64,000 nucleotides of DNA from Euglena gracilis (GCA_039621445.1 CP154957.1:43535465-43599464); one strand, 5' to 3'; numbered from the stretch's first letter, positions 11,957-22,735 are shown. Translations and numbers: made by a program. The notes: a model not told the origin generated them from the letters alone.

Positions 11957-14413
11957 GGGCCCCAAAATAACAAAATCCCTTGTGTTTCCAAGTCGTTTCG
12001 GGGGGCAAATCCCTTGTGTTTCCCAGTCGTTTCGGGGGGCAAATCCCTTCTGTTGCTCAACTGTTCGAGGGCCCCAAAATAACAAAATCCCTTGTGTTTC
12101 CCAGTCGTTTTGGGGGGCAAATCCCTTGTGTTTCCCAGTCGTTTCGGGGAGCAAATCCCTTCCGTTGCTCAACTGTTTGAGGGTCCCAAAATAACAAAAT
12201 CCCTTGTGTTTTCAAGTCGTTTCGGGGGGCAAATCCCTTGTGTTTCCCAGTCGTTTCGGGGGGCAAATCCCTTCTGTTGCTCAACTGTTCGAGGGCCCCA
12301 AAATAACAAAATCCCTTGTGTTTCCCAGTCGTTTCGGGGGGGCAAATCCCTTGTGTTTCCCAGTCGTTTCGGGGAGCAAATCCCTTCCGTTGCTCAACTG
12401 TTTGAGGGTCCCAAAATAACAAAATCCCTTGTGTTTTCAAGTCGTTTCGGGGGGCAAATCCCTTGTGTTTCCCAGTCGTTTCGGGGGGCAAATCCCTTCT
12501 GTTGCTCAACTGTTCGAGGGCCCCAAAATAACAAAATCCCTTGTGTTTCCAAGTCGTTTGCGCGGGCAATTCCCTTCCGTTGCTCAACTGTTCGAGGGCC
12601 CCAAAATAACAAAATCCCTTGTGTTTCCAAGTCGTTTCGGGGGGCAAATCCCTTCCGTTGCTCAACTGTTCGAGGGCCCCAAAATAACAAAATCCCTTGT
12701 GTTTCCAAGTCGTTTCGGGGGGCAAATCCCTTGTGTTTCCCAGTCGTTTCGGGGGGCAAATCCCTTCTGTTGCTCAACTGTTCGAGGGCCCCAAAATAAC
12801 AAAATGCCTTGTGTTTCCAAATCGTTTCGGGGGGCAAATCCCTTGTGTTTCCCAGTCGTTTCGGGGGGCAAATCCCTTCCGTTGCTCAACTGTTCGAGGG
12901 CCCCAAAATAACAAAATCCCTTGTGTTTCCCAGTCGTTTCGGGGGGCAAATCCCTTGTGTTTCCCAGTCGTTTCGGGGAGCAAATCCCTTCCATTGCTCA
13001 ACTGTTCGAGGGCCCCAAAATAACAAAATCCCTTGTGTTTCCAAGTCGTTTATGGGGGGCAAATCCCTTTTGTTTCCCAGTCGTTTCGGGGGGCAAATCC
13101 CTTCCGTTGCTCAACTGTTCGAGGGCCCCAAAATAACAAAATCCCTTGTGTTTCCCAGTCGTTTCGAGGGGCAAATACATTTTGTTGCTCAACTGTTCGA
13201 GGGCCCCAAAATAACAAAATCCCTTGTGTTTCCCAGTCGTTTCGGGGGGCAAATCCCTTTTGTTTCCCAGTCGTTTCGGGGGGCAAATCCCTTCTGTTGC
13301 TCAACTGTTCGAGGGCCCCAAAATAACAAAATCCCTTGTGTTTCCAAGTCGTTTTGGGGGGCAAATCCCTTTTGTTTCCCAGTCGTTTCGGGGAGCAAAT
13401 CCCTTCTGTTGCTCAACTGTTCGAGGGCCCCAAAATAACAAAATCCCTTGTGTTTCCCAGTCGTTTCGGGGAGCAAATCCCTTCCGTTGCTCAACTGTTT
13501 GAGGGCCCCAAAATAACAAAATCCCTTGTGTTTCCAAGTCGTTTCGGGGGGGCAAATCCCTTGTGTTTCCCAGTCGTTTCGGGGGGCAAATCCCTTCTGT
13601 TGCTCAACTGTTCGAGGGCCCCAAAATAACAAAATCCCTTGTGTTTCCCAGTCGTTTCGGGGGGCAAATCCCTTGTGTTTCCCAGTCGTTTCGGGGGGCA
13701 AATCCCTTCTGTTGCTCAACTGTTCGGGGGCCCCAAAATAACAAAATACCTTGTGTTTCCAAGTCGTTTCGGCGGGCAAATCCCTTCCGTTGCTCAACTG
13801 TTCGAGGGCCCCAAAATAACAAAATCCCTTGTGTTTCCAAGTCGTTTCGGGGGGCAAATCCCTTCCGTTGCTCAACTGTTCGAGGGCCCCAAAATAACAA
13901 AATCCCTTGTGTTTCCAAGTCGTTTCGGGGGGCAAATCCCTTCCGTTGCTCAACTGTTCGAGGGCCCCAAAATAAAAAAATCCCTTGTGTTTCCAAGTCG
14001 TTTCGGGGGGCAAATCCCTTGTGTTTCCCAGTCGTTTCGGGGGGCAAATCCCTTTCGTTGCTCAACTGTTCGAGGGCCCCAAAATAACAAAATGCCTTGT
14101 GTTTCCAAATCGTTTCGGGGGGCAAATCCCTTGTGTTTCCCAGTCGTTTCGGGGGGCAAATCCCTTCCGTTGCTCAACTGTTCGAGGGCCCCAAAATAAC
14201 AAAATCCCTTGTGTTTCCAAGTCGTTTCGGGGGGCAAATCCCTTGTGTTTCCCAGTCGTTTCGGGGAGCAAATCCCTTCCGTTGCTCAACTGTTCGAGGG
14301 CCCCAAAATAACAAAATCCCTTGTGTTTCCAAGTCGTTTCGGGGGGCAAATCCCTTGTGTTTCCCAGTCGTTTCGGGGGGCAAATCCCTTCTGTTGCTCA
14401 ACTGTTCGAGGGT

Positions 14414-15382
14414 GAGCAACGGAAGGGATTTGCCCGCCGAAACGACTTGGAAACACAAGGTATTTTGTTATTTTGGGGCCCCCGAACATCAACAAGGGAT
14501 TTCCCCAACGACTGGGAAACACAAGGGATTTGCCCCCCGAAACGACTTGAAAACACAAGGGATTTTTTTATTTTGGGACCCTCAAACAGTTCGGAAGGGA
14601 TTTGCTCCCCGAAACGACTGGGAAACACAAGGGATTTGCCCCCCAAGACGACTGGGAAACACAAATTTTGTTATTTTGGGGCCCTCGAACAGTTCGAAGG
14701 GATTTGCCCCCCGAAACGACTGGGCAACAGAAGGGATTTGCCCCCCGAAACGACTTGGAAACACAAATTTTGTTATTTTGGGGCCCTCAAACAGTTGAGC
14801 AACGGAAGGGATTTGCTCCCCGAAACGACTGGGAAACACAAGGGATTTTGTTATTTTGGGGCCCTCGAACAGTTGAGCAACAGAAGGGATTTGCTCCCCG
14901 AAACGACTGGGAAACAAAAGGGATTTGCCCCCCAAAACGACTTGGAAACACAAGGGATTTTGTTATTTTGGGGCCCTCGAACAGTTGAGCAGAAGGATTT
15001 GCCCCCCGAAACGACTGGGAAACACAAGGGATTTGCCCCCCGAAACGACTGGGAAACACAATGGATTTTGTTATTTTGGGGCCCTCGAACAGTTGAGCAA
15101 CGAAAGGGATTTGCCCCCCGAAACGACTGGGAAACACAAGGGATTTTGTTATTTTGGGGCCCTCGAACAGTTGAGCAACGGAAGGGATTTGCCCCCCGAA
15201 ACGACTGGGAAACAAAAGGGATCTGCCCCCCAAAACGACTTGGAAACACAAGGGATTTTGTTATTTTGGGGCCCTCGAACAGTTGAGCAACGGAAGGGAT
15301 TTGCCCCCCGAAACGACTGGGAAACACAAGGGATTTGCCCCCCGAAACGACTGGGAAACACAAGGGATTTTGTTATTTTGGG
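14414..15382. repeat. Inverted segment inside the 112-bp array
   Basis: At 14414 the units switch to reverse complement (GAGCAACGGAAGGGATTTGCC) and switch back at about 15383 through the palindromic join TTTTGGGGGCCCCCAAAA. Several units here are shortened, for example AACAGTTCGGAAGGG without GAGCAAC. Confidence 0.9.
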
Positions 15383-16274
15383 GGCCCCCAAAATAACAAA
15401 ATCCCTTGTGTTTCCAAGTCGTTTCGGGGGGCAAATCCCTTCCGTTGCTCAACTGTTCGAGGGCCCCAAAATAACAAAATCCCTTGTGTTTCCAAGTCGT
15501 TTCGGGGGGCAAATCCCTTGTGTTTCCCAGTCGTTTCGGGGCAAATCCCTTCTGTTGCTCAACTGTTCGAGGGCCCCAAAATAACAAAATGCCTTGTGTT
15601 TCCAAATCGTTTTGGGGGGCAAATCCCTTGTGTTTCCCAGTCGTTTCGGGGGGCAAATCCCTTCCGTTGCTCAACTGTTCGAGGGCCCCAAAATAACAAA
15701 ATCCCTTGTGTTTCCCAGTCGTTTCGGGGGGCAAATCCCTTGTGTTTCCCAGTCGTTTCGGGGAGCAAATCCCTTCCGTTGCTCAACTGTTCGAGGGCCC
15801 CAAAATAACACAATCCCTTGTGTTTCCAAGTCGTTTTGGGGGGCAAATCCCTTTTGTTTCCCAGTCGTTTCGGGGAGCAAATCCCTTCCGTTGCTCAACT
15901 GTTCGAGGGCCCCAAAATAACAAAATCCCTGGTGTTTCCAAGTCGTTTCGGGGGGCAAATCCCTTGTGTTTCCCAGTCGTTTCGGGGGGCAAATCCCTTC
16001 TGTTGCTCAACTGTTCGAGGGCCCCAAAATAACAAAATCCCTTGTGTTTCCAAATCGTTTCGGGGGGGCAAATCCCTTCCGTTGCTCAACTGTTCGAGGG
16101 CCCCAAAATAACAAAATCCCTTGTGTTTCCCAGTCGTTTCGGGGGGCAAATCCCTTGTGTTTCCCAGTCGTTTCGGGGAGCAAATCCATTCTGTGCTCAA
16201 CTGTTCGAGGGCCCCAAAATAACAAAATCCCTTGTGTTTCCAAGTCGTTTTGGGGGACATACATGCATGCATAT

Positions 16275-16755
16275 ACGTAGGAGGATGCTCGAGATGTCGT
16301 TCGAGGTCGCTCGAGGATGCTCTAGAGCATCCTCGAGCGTCGCTCGAGGTCGCTCGAGGATGCTCTAGAGCATCCTCGAGTGTCGCTCGAGGTCGCTCGA
16401 GGATGCTCGAAAACATCCTCAAGTGTCGCTCGAGGTCGCTCGAGGATGCTCTAGAGCATCCTCGAGCGTCGCTCGAGGTCGCTCGAGGATGCTCGAAAAC
16501 ATCCTCGAGTGTCGCTCGAGGTCGCTCGAGGATGCTCTAGAGCATCCTCGAGCGACGCTCGAGGTCGTTCGAGGATGCTCGAAAACATCCTCGAGTGTCG
16601 CTCGAGGTCGCTCGAGGATGCTCTAGAGCGTCCTCGAGCGTCGCTCGAGGTCACTCGAGGATGCTTTTTAAGCCCCCCCCCTGGAGGGGGGGGCTTAAAA
16701 ACGCTCGAGGATGCTCGAGCTCGATCTCGAGCATCCTCCTATGGTAACCCCCCCC
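16275..16755. repeat. ~43-bp palindromic satellite, right block
   Basis: The same CTCGAG-rich units as 3444-3790. It ends with GATGCTTTTTAAGCC, a G-run hairpin, then GCTCGAGCTCGATCTCGAGC and CATCCTCCTATGGTAACCCC. This end is matched by the cassette at 58790-58877. Confidence 0.9.
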
Positions 16756-17612
16756 GCATCATGGGTCATGATGGGCATCATGGGTCATGATGAGCATCAT
16801 GGGTCATGATGGGCATCATGGGTCATGATGCGCATCATGGGTCATGATGGGCATCATGGGTCATGATGGGCATCATGGGTCATGATGGGCGTCATGGGTC
16901 ATGATGGGCGTCATGGGTCATGATGGGCATCATGGGTCATGATGGGCATCATGGGTCATGATGCGCATCATGGGTCATGATGGGCATCATGGGTCATGAT
17001 GGGCATCATGGGTCATGATGAGCATCATGGGTCATGATGGGCATCATGGGTCATGATGGGCATCATGGGTCATGATGCGCATCATGGGTCATGATGGGCA
17101 TCATGGGTCATGATGGGCATCATGGGTCATGATGGGCATCATGGGTCATGATGCGCATCATGGGTCATGATGGGCGTCATGGGTCATGATGGGCATCATG
17201 GGTCATGATGGGCATCATGGGTCATGATGCGCATCATGGGTCATGATGGGCATCATGGGTCATGATGGGCATCATGGGTCATGATGGGCATCATGGGTCA
17301 TGATGGCCATCATGGGTCATGATGGCCATCATGGGTCATGATGCGCATCATGGGTCACGATGGGCATCATGGGTCATGATGGCCATCATGTCATGATGAG
17401 CATCATGGGTCATGATGGGCATCATGGGTCATGATGGCCATCATTGGTCATGATGGGCATCATGGGTCATGATGGCCATCATGCGCCATGATGGCCATCA
17501 TGGGTCATGATGGCCATCATGGGTCATGATGGCCATCATGGGTCATGATGGGCATCATGGGCCATGATGGGCATCATGGGTCATGATGGCCATCATGGGT
17601 CATCCGGACATT
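16756..17612. repeat. 19-bp satellite, right block
   Basis: About 45 tandem copies of GGGTCATGATGGGCATCAT with G/C and CGC variants. It mirrors the left block at 3210-3440, in the same orientation, on the far side of the array. Confidence 0.93.
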
Positions 17613-17905
17613 TCCTTTGACTTTGCTTCATTTTGGAAAAATTTAGAAACTATTGATTTTTGGCCGAATTTTGGCTGAAAACGGCTAAGTCGGACAGTGG
17701 AAAAAGTGTACAAAATGGCCCGTTGGCCGAAAACGGGCATATCTCGGGCCAGGCGGGGAGTTGCGGGGAAATCAAAATACCGGCAGATGGGGCGTTCCAA
17801 GGGCTTCAAATTAGGTCGCCGGACATTTCCTTTGATTTTGCTTCATTTTGGAGATATTTTGAAAATTGACATTTTTTGGCCGAAATGGCAGAGTCCAAAG
17901 GGGGG
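17600..17905. repeat. Dispersed repeat, GGACATTTCCTTTGA family
   Basis: Two partial copies in a row (17603 and 17818) of GGACATTTCCTTTGA(C/T)TTTGC. The second follows TATCTCGGGCCAGGCGGGGA. Other copies lie at 19435-19615, 49690-49835 and 49875-50065, all in introns. Confidence 0.8.
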
Positions 17906-18284
17906 GGGGGCTTAAAAAGGGGGGTTGGCCAATCCTACCCAGTTTGGACCCCTTCGCGCGTGAATAACTCGGGCCTGGCGGGGAGTTGGGGGTCAAATCC
18001 AGGTGATTCGGAAACTAGGAATCCAGTCGCTCGCGACTGAAAAAAAAATTTCCGGAACGGGGCCGGGATCATGGTGATAATCCGCCGGTTCCCGAGGTGG
18101 CCCCGAGGGGGGGGGGAGGGGGGGTTCGGGGGGGTTTTCCCCCAGTGGTAAGCTTCGCTCTTACCCATAAAGGGATAAGAGCTCAGCGACCCCCCCCCTA
18201 CCACCTTACCCCCCCAGGGGGGGGGTGGTCGGGACCCCCCCCTACCACCTACCTCAATACCGAAGGGCTTCCCATCCATCCCTG

Positions 18285-18292
18285 GGGCTGTG
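18285..18292. repeat. Target site duplication, right copy
   Basis: GGGCTGTG directly after CATCCATCCCTG, matching 2040-2047 at 8 of 8 bases. Confidence 0.85.
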
Positions 18293-19108
18293 AATACCCA
18301 CAGAGAAAAATTTTTCTTTCAGAATTAACCAGAAGGAAAAATGATCATTCACATATTGAGTAAGCCCCTCTTCCCACTTGGCCAATGACCGCAAATATTT
18401 TCCATTGGTTTGGCGACTTCTGGGCTATTTTTTTGGCCATTTCTTGCAATTTTTGGTCACCTTGGCCATCTTTTTGGCCAATTTTAGAAAGTTTTAGCCA
18501 ACTTATATATGTGGGGTTTTCCCCTTCACTATTGCACAATATCAAGCCATTTGAAGAATTTTTCACCAATTTTCGACATTTTGGGTGTTCGTTCCCGTCA
18601 CTTTCTGGCGCTTCCAACCATTTCGTTGCGGCTTTTCCATTTTGACCATCTTTAATGCCATTTCTTTTCAACAGCAAAACAAAATGCAATGAGTTCTGCA
18701 ATCAACATTGTATCCAAAAAGACCGCGTCTGATGGCGGGCCTGGACAAGCCCGGTTAAATCTGGACGGGGGGTTATTGATTCTCTGTTTCCCCTGATGCA
18801 GAACTTTTGAAACTCCCCAATTGGAAGCCCATAGAGCAAAAAAATTTGCATTGCTCTTAAAATCAAGGAGGCTTTCATTGGGTGGGCCACAAATATGGAC
18901 AGTGGCCTCGTTTGGGGCAAGGTATTACATTTGCAATCCTCTGAATCACTTTCAGAGTTTGCCTTTTAGCCCACCAAGCAAAACTAGCGTCCCATCTCCT
19001 TGCAATTCTTTTCTGGAAACTGGAAGCCAAACTCCACTGGCAGCACGAAAAAACCCACATGGCCGAATATTGGGAGGACCGTTGCGTGGAGGAGGGTGGG
19101 CGGGACAC
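18293..19108 (-). other. Intron remainder right of the giant element
   Basis: Unique-looking, moderately AT-rich sequence with TTTTTGGCCA-type words (18430-18480). I see no gene or repeat structure I can support. Confidence 0.4.
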
Positions 19109-19267
19109 CGATGGTGGCCATCTTGATGAGCATCCGGTCCCCCATCGCGCGCATCAGCAGCAGGCGCTGCCAGGAGGTGAGCGGCTTGGCGAGGGGCGGC
19201 AGGAGGTGGCAGCGGTTCTCGGACGCCAGCCAGACCTGCCACTGCTTCCCGTGGTTGATCATCGAGT
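19109..19267 (-). CDS. DHC exon 56: AAA6
   Basis: Reads SMINHGKQWQVWLASENRCH then TSWQRLLLMRAMGDRMLIKM, matching SI......W..W......P....LP......L..FQ.LL.LR.LRPDRV. The acceptor CCCCCAG fits phase 1. Its downstream intron holds the 16.2-kb element. Confidence 0.93.
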
Positions 19268-19429
19268 CTGGGGGAAAACGTCAACAGTGATGCGGCGGGA
19301 GGGCACTGTCTTGCCAATTGCCAATTGAGTGTGCGACCACTTGGCCATGCTCCCTCAGAGTGGAGGGGTCCACCGTGGCATTGAATGGGTCACAGACGAG
19401 CTCTGCCTGTTTCCGGCTGAGGCACCTAG

Positions 19430-19615
19430 GGCCGAAAAACGGCCGTATCTCGGGCTACGTTGGGAGTTGCGGGGAAATCAAAATACCAGTAGATAGGGCG
19501 TTCCAAGGGCTTCAATTTAGGTCACCGGACATTTCCTTTGATTTTGCATCATTTTCGAGATATTTTGAAAATATCGATTTTTGGGCCCGAAATGGCAGAT
19601 TCCAAAGGGGGGGGT
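19430..19615. repeat. Dispersed repeat copy, GGACATTTCCTTTGA family
   Basis: Shares TATCTCGGGCTACG, GTTGCGGGGAAATCAAAATA, GGCGTTCCAAGGGCTTCAA and GGACATTTCCTTTGATTTTG with 17735-17905. It lies in the intron between exons 55 and 56. Confidence 0.85.
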
Positions 19616-19682
19616 CTGGTAATGGTGGGGATGAGGTCACCACAAGAGCGAAAAAAGCCTGACGCCATCGACCGGCACACAC

Positions 19683-19960
19683 CCACGAGGCCGAGGTCCC
19701 CCTCCAGGCCGTCCAGCTGCCACACCCACGGCCAGCGGGCGGGCGGCAGCCACGGCGGCCGCTGCGCCTCGTCCAGCTCCGGGTCGGCGCCCAGCGGGCC
19801 GCGCGTGAAGAACGCCCACTGCCGGGGGGCCACGGCGCCCTCCGCGCGCAGGGCGGCGACCGCGACGAGGAACGCCAGCAGGACGCGGTCCGGCCGCCGC
19901 AGCCCGCGGGCCATGCCGGCGTAGGTGTGGGCCGTGAGGAAGCGGACGAGGTTGGCCACT
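19683..19960 (-). CDS. DHC exon 55: AAA6
   Basis: Reads VANLVRFLTAHTYAGMARGL then RPDRVLLAFLVAVAALRAEG, matching RL..L...FTY.LY..VCRSLFE.DKLLFSFLL...IL...G. Near the end WPWVWQLDGL aligns with W..I..LS.L. The acceptor follows a C-run. Confidence 0.93.
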
Positions 19961-20454
19961 CTGCCGGGGGGGGGGGGCGGGGGGCAGTGGTGGGACGCGG
20001 GGCGGGCCGGGGTTCCGACTGTCCCCCGCGTTCCTTCCGTGCGTGGTTTGTGGTGTTGGCGCAGCACCCAAGGTGTGACCAGCGCCTTCCGTCCTGTCCT
20101 CCTCTCCGTAGAAGTCTAAGGCGAGTTGGGTTCTGATTGGGCAGGAACTCCAAAACACCCACATCCCCCGCTCCCCCAGGGGGACACAGGAAAGAGGGGG
20201 CATACAATCCAACGATCCAGGCCCTTGGCCATGGGATTCCCAAAGCCCAAGGCAATCGAACCAACAAAAGCTGCCTTCGGGGCAAACCGATCACCGACGC
20301 CGACCTGAGGGGGCAGCAAATTAGTGCCGGTTTGACTCTCCCTCCGGGGGTTGGCTGGTCAAATTCAGCTCTGATGATGGCCGCATCCAACACATGGGTT
20401 GCCACTGCCCCCCCCCCCCTGAGGTGCGAGGCCAAGGCGACCCACGGAGCACAC

Positions 20455-20519
20455 CTCTTGCTGGGCACCAGGGAGGCGGGGGCGAGTTCCAGCGCCTGTC
20501 CAAACAGTGCCCGGAGGAC
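20455..20519 (-). CDS. DHC exon 54: AAA6 micro-exon
   Basis: Reads VLRALFGQALELAPASLVPS, matching SL.WFI.LF...I. The phase to exon 55 fits (AG + A gives Arg). The acceptor is ambiguous: CGCACAG before 20519 keeps phase 0, while upstream AGs, one inside an inserted element at 20585, would add residues. Confidence 0.68.
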
Positions 20520-20574
20520 CTGTGCGGAGAGTGCCACCCCAACCCTGCGCCACCGTTTCTCAACGAAGCCATCC

Positions 20575-21006
20575 CAGGGATGCATGGGAAGCCCTGAGGG
20601 GGGCGGACGCAAACACGGGGGTTGGGGGCCAGCCAGACCCCCCCTCCTACTGCAAAACTGCAAGGGGCCTGGAAAAATTTCGGTTTTTTTGTGCCGGCAG
20701 GTCAAAAGGCCAGATCCCAGGCAAAATTGTTGGAAAATCCCTCATTTTTCTTATGCTCTTATGTTCATTTTTCGAATTCCTCAAAAGTTTTCTTTTTTGT
20801 GGCCAATTCTCGAAACATCAAAAAAATGTGCAAACTTATTCAAAACTTGGGGGAAAGCAATTCTTTGTACTTCCCGTGTACAGTGCCGTTTTTTCGCTGT
20901 TCTTTTCTGAGGCCAAGGATACACCCCCAACATCTAGACCCACCCACCACCTTGACCTCCTTGACTCCCACCGCCACCTCAATACCAAAAAGCCCATACT
21001 CCCTTG
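20575..21006. mobile_element. Diverged member of the CAGGGATG element family
   Basis: The left end is CAGGGATGCATGGGAAGCCC followed by TGAGG and G-runs. The right end (CCTCAATACCAAAAAGCCCA then TACTCCCTTG) aligns with the giant element's right end with gaps. The flanks AGCCATCC and GCCCATCC are only a partial match as a target duplication. It lies in the exon 53-54 intron or at the edge of exon 54. Confidence 0.6.
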
Positions 21007-21182
21007 CCCATCCTTCACAGGGTGCCTCGTATGGGGTAGGAGGCAGAAGAAAGGCTACTTGCGGAGTTGTGGATGGGAGGGTCAACCCCTGCCCCCAGTC
21101 CGTCTTGTCCCTCATGGCTAGGCACGTTAGCCACACATAAAGCACGGGCAAGGTGTTGCAGGGAGGGCACCTCGGGCTCCAC

Positions 21183-21272
21183 CTCGTACATATGGTCCGT
21201 GAGGCAGGTCTGGGCGACGGCGCGGCAGAGGAGCAGCCCACGGCGAGCCACGGCAAGGAAATGCTGGCGGCC
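21183..21272 (-). CDS. DHC exon 53: AAA6
   Basis: Reads RQHFLAVARRGLLLCRAVAQ then DHMYE, matching YRP.A.RGS.LFF.I.DLA.IDPMYQ. The acceptor CCTGCAG is clear. The donor may be at GAG|GTGGAG (21182) or 12 bases further. Confidence 0.85.
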
Positions 21273-21294
21273 CTGCAGGGGGGCAAAGGTGGGT

Positions 21295-21560
21295 GTACGT
21301 GCACGTGCATTTGTCTGTGTACATATGTGTGTGTTTCTGTGGTTGTACATGCATGTGTATGCGTGTGTTGCGTGGGTATATGTGTGTATCTGTGTGTCCA
21401 TGTATGAGTCTATGAATGTGTGTGTGTGTGTGCATACACATGTGTGTACATGGATATGTGTCTTTGCTTGGATATGTGCAGATGTGTGAACATGTGTGTG
21501 TGTGTGTCCATTTTTTGTGCATGTACATGTGCGTATGTGTGTGCACCTGATGAGGGGGCA
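21295..21560. repeat. Degenerate GT-rich microsatellite
   Basis: Interrupted GTGT/ATGTGT tract on the plus strand. On the coding strand it is a CA-rich tract just upstream of the exon 53 acceptor. Long frames through it encode Cys/Val or His/Thr runs and are not genes. Confidence 0.85.
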
Positions 21561-21658
21561 CTAATTCCAGCTGGCGCATGTGCGGTCTGTGAGAAGATGG
21601 CAGGTGGTGGAAGAGGCCAGCCAGCATTCAGAGGGCAAAGACGCTGGGCGGGAGGCAC

Positions 21659-21730
21659 CTCCTCCACCTCAGCAGCCCGGAGCTCGTCCTCCTGGATAGC
21701 CTCGCGCAACTCCGACATCACCGACGCCTT
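21659..21730 (-). CDS. DHC exon 52: AAA6 lead-in micro-exon
   Basis: Encodes KASVMSELREAIQEDELRAA and then EVEE, the counterpart of EI..K...A..TE..I...R. Acceptor GATCAG, donor GAG|GTGCCT; phase 0 both ends. Confidence 0.78.
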
Positions 21731-22621
21731 CTGATCCGCAGCGAGGCAGCTGCCTGAACTTCCTTGGTCTCTCACTGCCTCAGAAACAATTTTTGAAGCC
21801 GGACCCACCCAGGCCAAGCGGACCCAATTTCTTGAGCCCACCCGATCAGGGGGTGATGGCGTAAAGTGGAGCTCCCACAATACCCCACAGTACCCACAAT
21901 ACCCACCCCACACCCCAACACCCCCCACAGTGCCCCACGCATGAAATTTTTGGCATCATTTTTTGATTAACTCGGCCTTCGGCCTCGTCCGGGGGGCCCT
22001 CCGAACCAAATTAGATGCTTTAACGTGCAAATAGGGGCATCCAAACCCCCCCAAGCCCCCCCCCCCCAACCACATACCCCCACAGGACCCCACATTTAAA
22101 TGTGGGGGCTCCACTTTATGACATATGTGCAATCAGGGGGGGTGCAACCAGCCAGCACCATTTTCCCTCCAGCCAACAGCTGCGCTGTGCAATCGAGTAA
22201 CAATCAATCTCGCATTCCGTCGAAGCCGGGATGTGCAACCTTTTTTTGAAAAAGGGTTAAAAATGGAATTTTTAAGGGTGTTTGGGGGTGTTTCACCTCA
22301 AAATCTTGACTGAAAAAAATGAAACTGAATTTGGGCTTTTCTCGCCTGTTTTTCTTTGTCGGGGTGTCAACTGGGTCCAGCCCGGGCCGGGGCTGGGAGT
22401 AGCCCCCCCCCCCCCCACCTGCTGGGGGAGGGGTCCAGCCAGATTTTTTTCCCCAAGGCGGCACCTTCTTCCATCCCCAAGAAATTGCCTGGCCTCACTC
22501 TCGCGCAGGAGTGGCGACTTGGCAAATCGCAAATAGCAAAATCGAGAAGGGCAGGTTTCCGCTGCTTGCCCCATTGGCGGGTGGGGGATGGCGGTTTCTG
22601 ATTCCCAAGAAGCCGATCAAC

Positions 22622-22735
22622 TGAACGTGCTTCCCGGGTCAGCGGAGGCCTCAGCAGCGCCAACAGTGCCACCTCATCCTCCAGCACACTGCCAGTGACG
22701 GCGGCCAGTGCATCGAGGACCTCCTCCTCCGTTGC
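22622..22735 (-). CDS. DHC exon 51: AAA6 lead-in helix
   Basis: Reads ATEEEVLDALAAVTGSVLED, matching LEDKILE.LS.S.GNILDDE.LI. Acceptor GCCACAG, donor TCA|GTTGAT; phase 0 both ends. Confidence 0.92.

Larger units (their letters stand above)
3926..16255. repeat. 112-bp minisatellite array (about 110 unit-equivalents)
   Basis: The base unit is 112 bp and splits into two modules. A 78-bp module runs from CAAATCCCTTCCGTTGCTCA through TTCGAGGGCCCCAAAATAAC to CAAGTCGTTTCGG. A 34-bp module, CAAATCCCTTGTGTTTCCCA plus GTCGTTTCGGGGGG, sits between. Some units lack the 34-bp module and some have it twice. Identity between units is very high, implying recent expansion. Open frames run through it in several phases on both strands but change with every indel, so it is not coding. 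The array is reversed in 14414-15382. Confidence 0.95.
2048..18284. mobile_element. 16.2-kb inverted-repeat element carrying nested satellites
   Basis: The left end starts CAGGGATGGATGGGAAGCC and the right end is its reverse complement, ending CATCCATCCCTG. The element is flanked by identical 8-mers GGGCTGTG at 2040-2047 and 18285-18292. The terminus CAGGG and an 8-bp duplication recall hAT-type DNA transposons. No transposase frame is visible, so it is non-autonomous. Inside, in order: element-like sequence with a GGCGC hairpin, a ~163-bp tandem repeat, a 19-bp satellite, a ~43-bp palindromic satellite, a 112-bp minisatellite array, then the 43-bp and 19-bp satellites again, and dispersed-repeat sequence. 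It sits wholly in the intron between exons 56 and 57. It could instead be a small element in which satellites grew after insertion. Confidence 0.82.

Noticed and set aside
3926-16255. Possible CRISPR array
   Set aside because: The repeats are contiguous 112-bp units without unique spacers, in an intron of a eukaryotic gene.
19538-20910. Plus-strand frames opposite dynein exons (for example 19538-19924, 20137-20910)
   Set aside because: They are GC-rich shadow frames antisense to recognised exons, with no recognisable domain.
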